A stretch of 64,000 nucleotides of DNA from CAVSWT01 sp963777515 (GTDB taxonomy: Bacteria; Bacteroidota; Ignavibacteria; Ignavibacteriales; Ignavibacteriaceae): contig CAVZQU010000013.1 of assembly GCA_963777515.1 (NCBI GenBank), forward strand, positions 1-64,000, read 5' to 3'. The notes below the pieces were generated by a model, which saw only the letters and a program-made list of their open reading frames with translations, was not told where the DNA came from and did no database searches. Every line of letters begins with the position of its first letter. The stretch's first letter is position 1. Position numbers and translations under genes: made by a program. Of this stretch, positions 8,587 to 17,151 are shown piece by piece.

Positions 8587-8838
8587 TTAGGTGCGTGCTT
8601 TAGCTTCGTTAACTATAATATTTCTTCCATCAATTTCTGAATTGTTTAATTCTCTGATAGCTTTGGATGCATCATCTGAATTTTCCATTTCAACAAATCC
8701 AAAACCCCTGGATCGGTTAGTGTCGCGGTCCAATATAACTTTAGCGGAAACCACTGAACCATGTTTTTCAAATGTTTGCTTTAATCCATCGTCGTTAATC
8801 GACCAGGGCAGAGAACCTACAAATAATTTAGTGCTCAC
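8587..8838 (-). CDS. Small RNA-binding protein with one RRM domain
   Basis: 83 aa, essentially a single RNA recognition motif: RNP2 is KLFVGSLPW and RNP1 is RSRGFGFVEM, with the spacing normal for the fold. The last residues are VNEAKART. Bacterial single-RRM proteins of this size occur in cyanobacteria, Bacteroidota and Chlorobi and are often cold- or stress-regulated. They bind single-stranded RNA. The gene is monocistronic with its own strong terminator. The 359-bp gap upstream could hold a long leader. Confidence 0.92.
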   Translation of the reverse strand: MSTKLFVGSLPWSINDDGLKQTFEKHGSVVSAKVILDRDTNRSRGFGFVEMENSDDASKAIRELNNSEIDGRNIIVNEAKART

Positions 8839-9197
8839 AAAGAACCTCTAATAAAAAATAAATAATATACCGGACTAATTACCGGATAGCACAAGCTACG
8901 TATAATAAAATCAGTAACCTAATTAATTGTAATCAATTTGAATTGCAAAGGAGAGAAAAGCTGCTTTTGATTACTCTTAAGCTGTCTTTCCACCTTGCAA
9001 AAATAATTACAATATATTCATTTTTTATAAAACTAATATTAGAATCCACATTTTCCGGTCTATTACTTAATGATACCTATTTAACTATTATCACCACTTG
9101 ATTTACAACTTTTCAAGTTATATCTTCAAATAATCCTCAAATTTATTCCGCAAAAACGAAATTAAATTAACCGACCATTTTATGAAAGGATAAATAT
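8839..9197. other. Intergenic region between divergent genes
   Basis: 359 bp of AT-rich sequence between the minus-strand RRM gene and the plus-strand T9SS cargo gene. It must contain both promoters, but I could not pick a convincing -10/-35 pair. No ORF, repeat or hairpin is evident. Confidence 0.5.
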
Positions 9198-10283
9198 ATG
9201 AAATCCTGTTTACTGCTATTATTAATTATAAGTGCAGGCGCAGAGCTGTTTGCCCAGATTCAGATTACACAAACTGATGTTGAAAGCATTTTTGAACCTG
9301 GCAAATCATGGATAGACTTCAGCAGTGATAATCCAATGACAAGCATGGATATCGGCACTGCAAGTTCATCATCGCAAAGCTGGACGATTCCCAACATTTC
9401 GTGGGGAGACACAGTAGTTACAACTAATGTAACTCCGGCAAGCACTCCTTATCAATCAGAGTTTCCAGATGCAACTCATGCACAAACCGCCACAGATTAT
9501 TTTGAAGGCTACAAGGCAACCGGTTATACTTACTATCAGATAAAAAGTGACGGCATTTATGAGTTAGGCACAGCCATTGAAGCGAATGTTGGCGGTACCG
9601 ATACTGTTCTGATTCAATCCGGCGGAAGTGAATTAATTTTCCCGCTGCCCTTAACATATGGTTTGGTGCTGGATGATTCCAGGGATTCAACAGATGTAGG
9701 GAGAGGAGTCTATAATATAACAACCAGGTCGACTTCTGTTGATGGATTTGGAATGTTAACCTTTCCCTTTGGTAGTTTTGAAGCTTTGCGAGTATCAGGT
9801 ATTGAAGAAACAACCGTTTATTACAACGGCACACCACTAAGTCAAAGTACTAGCAGCAGCTTTAACTGGATAGCCAAAGACGGCGGAACCTTCGAAGCTG
9901 ATCTTGATACAGGTTCTGCAGTTTCGGGTAATGTTCAATTAAATTATGCATCAATGACACAATTTAATTATACACCGCCTACAGCTGTAAATGAGGATTT
10001 AAGTGTAGTGCCTTCAAATTTTCAGCTTTATCAAAATTACCCGAACCCGTTCAATCCGGCAACAAATATAAGATTTGGTGTTCCGCAGGAGGAATTTGTT
10101 AGCTTAAAAGTATATGATATTTTAGGAAATGAAACTGCAAATCTTGTTAATGAAATTAAGACACCGGGAATTTATACGGTAAAATTTGATGCATCAAAAC
10201 TTTCCAGCGGAATTTATTTTTACCGGCTTCAAACCGGAGAAAGCAATATCTCACTAACTAAGAAATTAATATTGCTTAAATAA
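9198..10283 (+). CDS. Secreted protein of unknown function with T9SS type-A sorting domain
   Basis: 361 aa. The signal peptide is MKSCLLLLLIISAGAELFAQ. Residues 20-270 are a Ser/Thr/Gly-rich beta-type region with no motif that I recognise (for example WTIPNISWGDTVVTTN). The last 85 residues are a complete sorting domain: YQNYPNPFNPATNIRF, VSLKVYDILGNETANLVNE, FDASKLSSGIYFYRLQTGE and a KKLILLK end. It should be exported by Sec and then T9SS, with the sorting domain removed or anchored. It provides a good intact reference for the disrupted domain at 236-1482. Confidence 0.85.
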   Translation: MKSCLLLLLIISAGAELFAQIQITQTDVESIFEPGKSWIDFSSDNPMTSMDIGTASSSSQSWTIPNISWGDTVVTTNVTPASTPYQSEFPDATHAQTATDYFEGYKATGYTYYQIKSDGIYELGTAIEANVGGTDTVLIQSGGSELIFPLPLTYGLVLDDSRDSTDVGRGVYNITTRSTSVDGFGMLTFPFGSFEALRVSGIEETTVYYNGTPLSQSTSSSFNWIAKDGGTFEADLDTGSAVSGNVQLNYASMTQFNYTPPTAVNEDLSVVPSNFQLYQNYPNPFNPATNIRFGVPQEEFVSLKVYDILGNETANLVNEIKTPGIYTVKFDASKLSSGIYFYRLQTGESNISLTKKLILLK

Positions 10284-10312
10284 TTTTTATAAAAGCTGCG
10301 GGGGCAATAGAA

Positions 10313-10816
10313 ATGAAATTATTTAAATATAAATACCGCATTGAATCAACAAGATTAAAAGAATGGGATTATTCCACGCCATGTTGGTATTATATAACTG
10401 TCTGTACGAAAGATAAAAAGCATTGGTTTGGTGAAGTTAAAAATGGAAAAATGATTTTAAATAAACTAGGAAAAATTGCAGAAGAAATGTGGAATGCTAT
10501 AACAAATCATTATAATTCAATCACTTTAGATAATTTTATAATCATGCCAAATCATATACATGGCATTATAATTATTAATTTCGTAGAGACGGGGCATGCC
10601 CCGTCTCTACAACCCGCGAAACATACTTTAGGCAATGTAATTGGAAGCTTTAAATCGGCGGTTTCAAAGTCAATAAGAAAAAATGGAAATATAGATTTTA
10701 ATTAGCAGCCAAGATTTTATGATCACATTATACGAAATGAAAATGATCTTCATCGAATAAGAAAATACATTGAATTGAATCCGCTTAAATGGGAATTGGA
10801 CGAGTATTATTCTTAA
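10313..10816 (+). pseudogene. REP-associated tyrosine transposase (RAYT, Y1_Tnp), amber-interrupted
   Basis: The open part (10313-10705, 130 aa) has YYITVCTKDKKHWFGEVKNG, typical of RAYT/IS200-like enzymes, and the HUH metal site in IIMPNHIHGIIII. After IDFN a TAG (10703-10705) stands where the family has Trp (TGG to TAG is one change). The frame then continues cleanly, QPRFYDHIIRNENDLHRIRK then YIELNPLKWELD, to TAA at 10814-10816. The Tyr of YIELNP or nearby would be the catalytic nucleophile and is lost without readthrough. A 28-bp palindrome sits in frame within the gene (10583-10610) and codes VETGHAPSLQ. RAYTs mobilise or maintain REP-like palindromes, so this gene is the likely source of the 28-bp family in the window. 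Confidence 0.85.
10583..10610. repeat. 28-bp perfect GTAG-type palindrome inside the RAYT gene
   Basis: The ends are GTAGAGAC and GTCTCTAC around the core GGGGCATGCCCC, a perfect dyad. With the next two bases (AA) it makes ten in-frame codons in the transposase gene, in the same phase as the element at 411-438 in its own gene. Confidence 0.9.
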
Positions 10817-10845
10817 TTATTACAAATAAGTAAAATTGTTTTTAC

Positions 10846-11715
10846 TTACTCCAAAACAATCTCCGCAAACACCGGGAAATGATCGGAAGGATAATGATTA
10901 TTAAACTTGTCAGCCAGCGTTTTATGCGAGTTTACTTTAATTCCTTTGCTTACAAAAATAAAATCTATTGGTCCTGTTGGTGCTTTGCTCGTGTCAAAGC
11001 CTGTAAAAGTTCCTTCAGGCCCTTGGTGTTTTGCGGTAGAAGTATTTTCTGAATTTTCAAATAAGTATTTATTACTTCCTTCAGTTGATGTTATAATTTT
11101 GTAAAGGCTCGGAATCAATTGAAGAATTAAAATCTCCCGTAATAATAACCGGCTCTCCATTGCAAAGCGAATCAATTGTTCTTTTAATAAGCAGCGCACT
11201 GTTTCTGCGTGCTTCAGTTCCGATATGATCAAAATGAGTATTAAAAATAAAAAACACTTTACCGGTTTCTTTGTCTTTAAACTTTCCCCAGGTTACTATC
11301 CTATTACAGACGGCATCCCATCCAAAACCTGGTTTGTCAGGCGTTTGCGAAAGCCAGAAAGTATTTGATTCAAGCTTATCAAACCTGTCTTTTTTAAAAA
11401 GACTGCTGAATATTCTCCGGCTTCTTTTCCATCATCGCGGCCAATTCCTATATAACTGTAACCACTTAACTTTTCTGCCAGGTAATCAACTTGTTGTTTT
11501 AATCCTTCCTGTATACCAAGAATATCAACATCATTTTTTTTAATCATCTCAGCAACATAACTTTTTCTATATAGCCAGGCATTTTCACCGTCATCCGGGT
11601 TATCATATCTTATATTAAACGTCATTACATTTAATGCAGATGAAGACTGGCAGAAGATTGAAACACTTAATACAAAAAAGGATAATAACAGAATTAAAGT
11701 TTTTATTTTATGCAT
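10846..11715 (-). CDS. Secreted endonuclease/exonuclease/phosphatase-family protein, two frameshifts
   Basis: The N-terminal segment 11296-11715 has a signal peptide and then NVMTFNIRYDNPDDGENAW and DVDILGIQEG, the EEP metal-binding Asn and Glu. After a break in the homopolymers at 11390-11400, the frame continues TFWLSQTPDKPGFGWDAVCN, FIFNTHFDHIGTEAR and PVIITGDFNS. A second break near 11103-11107 leads to the end (10846 onward): GPIDFIFVSKGI and YPSDHFPVFAEIVL, with the catalytic SDH. All hallmark residues exist once frames are joined, giving about 290 aa. The family includes secreted nucleases, sphingomyelinases and inositol phosphatases. The substrate is not deducible. The first break fits loss of one T from a run, the second one extra base. 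Confidence 0.82.
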
Positions 11716-11812
11716 ATAATTAAGCTTTGCAAATTGATTGAAAAGGTAAAATAAATAATTACAGTTTTGTTAAAAAACCGCTGACTATTTTCAATTCTAA
11801 TTTAGTTTAAAT

Positions 11813-13297
11813 TTACTCTTTTTCTAACTGCTCCAGCATCTTTCTTGAATTTTCTGCAGCGGGACTTTGCGGATTAGTTTCAATTGCTTTTTTGTAATAT
11901 TTAATTGCCTCTTCTTTCTGTCCGTCCGTTGCGCAAGCTTCTGCCAGGCTGTCCCAGGTATTTGCAATTCCCGGGAATAATTCTGTATTAACTTTAAATA
12001 TTTCCAAAGCTTCTTTAACGTTTTCTTCTTTCATCAAATCATAACCTACACGGTTTAGCAGATTATCTTCATTCATATCATAAAATGCATTTGAGACTAT
12101 TTTGTTAAAATACTTTTTAAGATATTCCTTTCCGTTTTGCTTATATGAGAAATAAAGTTTTTGAAAAACATTTGGAGATGGTTCTATAATTTTCTTGCCG
12201 GCAAGCAAATTGAAAATATTCTTTCCTACTTGTTCAGCAATCGGTTCGTCATAATTAGAAAGCACTACAATAACATAGCCTGAAGCCGGCTGAGAAAATA
12301 CAACAGAATTTCTTCCGGGGGCACCGCCCGCATAAGCATTTGTATATGAAGCGTCAGATAAAAATTCACTCCACGTTTTTGATTCGTTTTTCTTAAAACG
12401 GTTTGCAATAATTACTTTCATACTGTCGTCAAGCAGTTTGTTATCATATAAAAAGGAATGTTCAAACTTCAACAAATCATCTGCCGTTGCAAAAGCGGAG
12501 CCTGCGGGAGATGGTGTTTTTTCATAATCAATTCTCTCTCTTTTATTTGTAGCAGAAAACATATAGCCGTTGGGAATTTCATTATCGCTGCGGATTTTTA
12601 AATAATCAAAATAAGTGTTTGTAAGTCCGGCCGGAGTTAAAATATTTTTTTGAATGTAATCGAAATAACTCATGCCGGAAACACTCTCAATAACAGCGCC
12701 CAGCACCGCGTATCCTTCATTTGAATACCTGTTATCTGTTCCGGGCTCAAACAAAAGCGGTTCATTTTTGAATGTGTCAATTAATTTATTAACGGTCGTT
12801 AAATTTTTCAGATTTTCAATTTCGCCAGGTATCATAAAATAATCGCCAAAACCTGCTGTATGATTTAACAGCATTCTAACAGTAACTTTGTTAAGAATAT
12901 TTTGAGGAAATTGATTTAAATATTTGCCGATATTGTCATCTAACTTTATCAATCTTTTTTGAACAAGCTGGAGTATTGCTACCGAAGTAAAGCGTTTATT
13001 AATTGAACCGATATCAAATTTAGTATCTATTTTATTATCTCTCGCTGTTTCAAAATCAGCTTTGCCGAAAGCTTTATAATAAACCGGGGAATTATTCTTT
13101 GCCACTAATACTACGCCGGAAAAATAATCGTCAATCATATAATCCTGCATAAGATTATCAACCATGTTTTTGATTTCTGAATTAGAGAATTGTTTCATTA
13201 CAGGAGGTTTTTGCCGGTTTTCTTCTTGAGCAAAAATTAGAGATGTCAAAAAAAGAAAATTAATTATATGAAGTGAAAACGGTAATTTGTTTTTCAT
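11813..13297 (-). CDS. Beta-lactamase-like serine hydrolase with C-terminal TPR region
   Basis: About 494 aa from the ATG at 13295-13297, chosen over an in-frame ATG 36 bases upstream because it has CGGAG at a good distance and starts the signal peptide MKNKLPFSLHIINFLFLTSL. The SxxK motif is FDIGSINKRFTS and the second motif is YSN in RYSNEGYAVLG. The family belongs to class C beta-lactamase/DD-peptidase-like enzymes. The last 110 residues contain TPR-like helices ending TWDSLAEACATDGQKEEAIK and YYKKAIETNPQ. It is periplasmic or secreted, and the substrate may be peptidoglycan or another ester or peptide. A tail fragment of a related gene lies at 6855-6932. Confidence 0.88.
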   Translation of the reverse strand: MKNKLPFSLHIINFLFLTSLIFAQEENRQKPPVMKQFSNSEIKNMVDNLMQDYMIDDYFSGVVLVAKNNSPVYYKAFGKADFETARDNKIDTKFDIGSINKRFTSVAILQLVQKRLIKLDDNIGKYLNQFPQNILNKVTVRMLLNHTAGFGDYFMIPGEIENLKNLTTVNKLIDTFKNEPLLFEPGTDNRYSNEGYAVLGAVIESVSGMSYFDYIQKNILTPAGLTNTYFDYLKIRSDNEIPNGYMFSATNKRERIDYEKTPSPAGSAFATADDLLKFEHSFLYDNKLLDDSMKVIIANRFKKNESKTWSEFLSDASYTNAYAGGAPGRNSVVFSQPASGYVIVVLSNYDEPIAEQVGKNIFNLLAGKKIIEPSPNVFQKLYFSYKQNGKEYLKKYFNKIVSNAFYDMNEDNLLNRVGYDLMKEENVKEALEIFKVNTELFPGIANTWDSLAEACATDGQKEEAIKYYKKAIETNPQSPAAENSRKMLEQLEKE

Positions 13298-13302
13298 TAT
13301 AA

Positions 13303-13307
13303 CTCCG
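13303..13307 (-). promoter_or_regulatory. Ribosome binding site deciding the start at 13297
   Basis: CGGAG on the minus strand, five bases before the ATG that begins the signal peptide of the serine hydrolase. It favours the internal start over the ATG at 13333. Confidence 0.55.
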
Positions 13308-13580
13308 GGTAAATAAAATTGGTTGAATTTCAATTTTAGACTTAATTATACGTGAATTGTTCCTTTAGACTATAAGAGAAATGCTTCTTTGTAAGAACCA
13401 AAACTTAATATAAATAATAACTTTTTATTTAAAATAAGTGTGGAAAATTATTAAAATATTTATATGTTTCGTCGGCTAAAAACTTTCTTTCAGATAATCA
13501 TTTCAACTACTATTATTTCAAAAATATAATTCCTTGTAAAGGAATTATTGTACATTAAATAAACTCAAGGAGGTTCCTAT

Positions 13581-14143
13581 ATGTTATATACAATTTCTTT
13601 GTATCTGCATATTGTGGGGGCTTTGGTTCTTTTTTCTGCTGTGGGGATTGAATGGATGATTCTAACTAATCTTAGAAAATCGGTCTCACGTGAAAATATA
13701 ATTACCTGGCTTAAGCATTTCCCGATTTTAAAAAACTTTTTTATGGCAGCATTCTTTCTGTTATTAATCCCCGGCATTTATATGATGATCGAAATCTGGC
13801 AAAGTGCCGGCTTTGTTATAATAGGAATAATAGGGTTGATAACTCTATCAATTTCAGGGCGTTTTCTTTCCGGCGGCAGAATAATGGCAATTAGAACCGG
13901 AGCAATGCAAAGTGAAAGCGAATCTCCTTTATCAAGCCTTTTAGATAAAACACGCGATAGTTATTTATGGGATACATTATCTTGATTAGAGTTGGTGCTG
14001 CTTTAGGAATTGTATACACAATGACTTTTAAAACAGATCTTGTTGATTCAATTATTTTAATAATAGTTATCGGATGTATCCTTGGATTTTTAGTCGGTAA
14101 AATGAGCAAAGCGCCAGAGGTTTTGCAAAAAGCTGAGGCGTAA
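13581..14143 (+). CDS. Four-helix membrane protein (DUF2269-like), frameshifted
   Basis: A strong AAGGAGG site lies just before the ATG at 13581. The first segment (to 13985) reads MLYTISLYLHIVGALVLFSA, with three further hydrophobic stretches. After SYLW the frame stops shortly, but the next frame runs on from about 13972 as ILIRVGAALGIVYTMTFKTD and IIVIGCILGFLVGKM to TAA at 14141-14143. One G is probably missing from the GGG run at 13969-13971 (SYLWGYIILIRV would restore it). Whole length is about 187 aa. The function of this family is unknown. The His in the first helix (YLHIVGA) is typical of several haem- or cation-binding membrane families, but that is only suggestive. Confidence 0.7.
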
Positions 14144-14177
14144 TTAAAAAACAAATGGGAATTAAATATTAATTTAG

Positions 14178-14206
14178 AAAGCGTCGTTTAACACGGCGCT
14201 TTTTCT
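14178..14206 (+). terminator. Rho-independent terminator
   Basis: The stem AAAGCGTCGT pairs with ACGGCGCTTT (one G-T pair) around a short loop, followed by TTTTCTTTT. It lies 35 bases after the stop of the DUF2269-like gene. Confidence 0.8.
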
Positions 14207-14247
14207 TTTAAATGACGGAATAGAAAGACAATATTTTCTTTGATATA

Positions 14248-14643
14248 TTATTCTATCTTTTCATGTACAATCTCAAACCTTTTGTTAAATTCAAATCGTC
14301 TTCCTTTCCAGTGCATTAAATCACCCTCAAATTTAACTTCCCAATAGCTGTCATCATTTTCACCGGCATCACTGTCAATGAACAATTCTTGTTCTTTTTC
14401 ATCAATTGACCATCGGCCTGCATTCTCAGTCTTTTCCCCGGCTCCACTTTCAAATGTTGAATCTTCCTTAAAGCTTATCCACCTGTTATTATCCGGATTA
14501 TGCTTCTCGGTTACGTCTTTAGAAAGTTCCAGGACTTTTAACATCTTCCACTTACCAATGATTAATTTGCTCAAACTGTCGCTTTGAGCATAAATAAAGT
14601 TATATGAGAAAAGTATTGAAATGAATAAAATGAATTTTAGCAT
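14248..14643 (-). CDS. Secreted lipocalin-like protein
   Basis: 131 aa. The signal peptide MLKFILFISILFSYNFIYAQ is followed by LIIGKWKMLKV, the GxW opening of small lipocalin-like domains. Next comes an alternating beta pattern (RWISFKEDSTFESG, GRWSIDEKEQELFIDSD, SYWEVKFEGDLMHWKGRRFE). It is probably periplasmic or on the surface and may bind a small hydrophobic ligand, but no ligand residues are evident. Monocistronic by appearance. Confidence 0.7.
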   Translation of the reverse strand: MLKFILFISILFSYNFIYAQSDSLSKLIIGKWKMLKVLELSKDVTEKHNPDNNRWISFKEDSTFESGAGEKTENAGRWSIDEKEQELFIDSDAGENDDSYWEVKFEGDLMHWKGRRFEFNKRFEIVHEKIE

Positions 14644-14727
14644 AGTACTTCTGATTATAAGTAACTTATAGTCAGGAAGTTAAATATTATTTGCTTTACA
14701 GGCAATTGGTATTAATAAAAGTATAAT

Positions 14728-15457
14728 CTATTTCTTACTAATTGCAATGCTGCCGTTACCAACATTTAATATAATATTTCCAACACCGCTGCCGAGCGTA
14801 CCATTAAACTGCTTATTATTCGAAAACTGATTCTGGAAACTTAAGCCTGAATTGCTTATGCTTCCATTACCAACCGTGGAAGTTAAAGAAGCATTTGTTG
14901 TACCCGGAATTTTTAAATCAATTGAACCGTTGCCGATTGACATAGAAACATGACAGGTGTCCATCAAAACAACATTAGCATCTGCGTTTCCGTTTCCAAT
15001 ATTAATAACCAAATTTCGTGTTGATGAATTTAATAGTTACATTTCCATTTCCCAAATTTAAATTGTAATTGAATTTATTAGGCATTAAAATTCCAAATTT
15101 TATTTCATAATTTCTGTTGTCACTTTTGGGGTGGTCTACTTTTATTTTAACACCGGTATTACTTTTTGTTGCGGTAATATTGATTTCCGCCAAATGAGCT
15201 TGAGCATCATTTATACTCTCTTTGCTTTTAACCTTCTTGGCGATATTACAATAAATGTTTTTTGCAGTGTCGGATGTAGATATAAGAATATTTCCGTTTG
15301 TGTTTTCAACAGTAAAATTATTTTGGCTTGATATCTCTATAATTTGTGATTCACTCGACTCAGATTCAAATTGGTCGGACATAAAAGAATCTTCGCTGCA
15401 GCCGTAAACAAAAAGGAAAATTAGCGCAGGTAATATAAAATGGATTAATGCTTTCAT
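14728..15457 (-). CDS. DUF4097/head-GIN-type lipoprotein adhesin, frameshifted
   Basis: The segment 15002-15457 begins MKALIHFILPALIFLFVYGC (lipobox VYGC), and the segment 14728-15012 continues in another frame. The body is rich in repeated NGNG and VGNGSI strands (NLGNGNVTI, INIGNGNADANV, MSIGNGSIDLKI, TVGNGSISNSG, LNVGNGSIAIS), a right-handed beta-helix-like pattern typical of DUF4097/DUF2807 putative adhesins. One surplus base near 15008-15011 separates TIKFINTKF from VINIGNGN. Joined length is about 242 aa. It should be an outer-membrane or periplasmic lipoprotein. A second protein of related architecture is encoded at 42111-42806. Confidence 0.75.
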
Positions 15458-15726
15458 AGAACCTCCAATAAATTCTATTTAAGAAATCCGGGAATGGATA
15501 GAATAAAGAATATATATAGATTAACTGACTGCTGCATTTACACCCCGATCCCACACATAAATGAAGTTAAAATTTCATTATCAAATTGTTAATCCGAAAA
15601 TATAAAGTCAAGAAGAATTATATGAATGGTATATTCAATTTATTTTTGGGTGTAATTTCCTGGTGGTTAATTTCACTTTCATTTATTATTATCGAGCTTT
15701 CATTTTTAATTTTATGAAATTCTTTA

Positions 15727-17001
15727 ATGAATAATCTAGAATTATCAAAAACAGAAGCGGCAAGTATTGTTTTAAATTCACAATTGCTTGATGGTAAAAC
15801 AAAATTCTCAAAGGGGAAAAATGGTTTTGCCGATATCATAAATAAGCTTGGCTATGTTCAGATAGATACAATTTCTGTAATCAACCGGGCACATCACCAT
15901 ATCCTTTGGTCAAGAAGGAACGATTATAGAGAAAAACATTTGCATGATCTGCAGACTAAAGATAAATTAATATTTGAGTACTGGACTCACGCAATGTCTT
16001 TTATTCCAATGCAGGATTATAGATATGCACTTCCGAGAATGCAAAATTTTAATAAGCCTAAAAGTGAATGGCTAAAATACAGGTACAATCAATCAAAGAA
16101 ATATTTTACCCCTGTTTTGGAAAGAATTAAAAATGAAGGCCCTTTAAGCTCAAGCGATTTTGAAAATGACTCAGGCAAAAAAGGCGGAACCTGGTGGGAA
16201 TGGAAGCCGGCTAAAACCGCACTTGAATATTTATTTTGGAAAGGTGATTTGATGATAAGCGAAAGAAAAAATTTTCAGAAGTATTATGATTTAACTGAAA
16301 GAGTTCTTCCAAATAATATCGATACAAAATTTCCTTCTAAAAAAGAATTGAGCTATTACTTTGTAAGACGTGCATTGTCCTCACTTGGAATTGCATCGGA
16401 TAGAGAAATATTAAAATTCATGCAGCCGGGAAAAACAACAGTATCCGATTTGCAGATTGCGGATAAGAATTCAATTACAAGAGCAATTAATGAATTATGT
16501 GAGTCGGGAGAAGTAATACCAATAACAATTGAAGCTGATCATAAATTTACAAATTATGCTTTAAGTGAAACTATAAAATCAGCGAACAGCCGGAAAAAAT
16601 TTCCTTCTAATATTCATTTGCTTTCACCATTTGATAATCTTATCATCCAGAGAGAAAGAACAAAAAGATTATTCGATTTTGATTATGCAATTGAATGTTA
16701 TTTGCCGGCACCCAAAAGGAAATTCGGATATTTTGTTGTCCCCATACTTTGGGGGGATAAATTTGTAGGCAGGTTTGATCCTAAAGCGGATCGTTCAACA
16801 AATACATTAATAATTAATAATATTGTTTTTGAAGATATTCGAATTGATTATGATGAGCTTATTCCAAAGTTTGTCACAGCTCTTTCGAAATTTGCTTCAT
16901 TTAATAATTGCAATAAAATAAAAGTAAAGAAATGCAAGCCAGGCTCAGTTAAATCGTTTCTAAAAAACTCAATTAGAAATAATCTATCGGGTAATTTTTA
17001 A
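15727..17001 (+). CDS. YcaQ/AlkZ-family DNA glycosylase (winged-helix, HTH_42)
   Basis: 424 aa. The N-terminal region contains KLGYVQIDTISVINRAHHHI, and the QID triplet matches the catalytic QxD motif described for the YcaQ branch of this family. Further family blocks are LHDLQTKDKLIFEYWTHAMS, WEWKPAKTALEYLFWKGDLM and, near the C-terminus, PFDNLIIQRERTKRLFDFDY and VVPILWGDKFVGRFDPKADR. These enzymes excise N7-alkylated bases and unhook interstrand crosslinks. It is cytoplasmic. The gene is intact and monocistronic. The product name comes from memory of the family. Confidence 0.85.
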   Translation: MNNLELSKTEAASIVLNSQLLDGKTKFSKGKNGFADIINKLGYVQIDTISVINRAHHHILWSRRNDYREKHLHDLQTKDKLIFEYWTHAMSFIPMQDYRYALPRMQNFNKPKSEWLKYRYNQSKKYFTPVLERIKNEGPLSSSDFENDSGKKGGTWWEWKPAKTALEYLFWKGDLMISERKNFQKYYDLTERVLPNNIDTKFPSKKELSYYFVRRALSSLGIASDREILKFMQPGKTTVSDLQIADKNSITRAINELCESGEVIPITIEADHKFTNYALSETIKSANSRKKFPSNIHLLSPFDNLIIQRERTKRLFDFDYAIECYLPAPKRKFGYFVVPILWGDKFVGRFDPKADRSTNTLIINNIVFEDIRIDYDELIPKFVTALSKFASFNNCNKIKVKKCKPGSVKSFLKNSIRNNLSGNF

Positions 17002-17026
17002 ATATCAATTATTGAACTCTCTCCAA

Positions 17027-17049
17027 CCTCTCCCTTGGGAAGGGAGAGG
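17027..17049. repeat. 23-bp REP-like palindrome
   Basis: CCTCTCCCTT and AAGGGAGAGG flank a 3-base centre. This CTCTCC-type dyad is preceded by CTCTCCAA and lies 26 bases after the stop of the YcaQ-like gene. It lacks a T-run directly after the stem, so it is more like a dispersed repeat than a classical terminator, though it could serve as one. Confidence 0.6.
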
Positions 17050-17151
17050 CTTATAAACAATTTGTCAAAAATATTTTTTATTCTATCATAATGGGAAGTG
17101 AGTTTCTTTAACCTTTAAATGATTAATTAAATGCCAATCTAATCGGTATAA

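Noticed and set aside
10313..10816. Treating the Y1 transposase as a complete IS200/IS605 insertion sequence
   Set aside because: No TnpB, no left or right end hairpins flank the gene, and the family traits fit a domesticated RAYT better.
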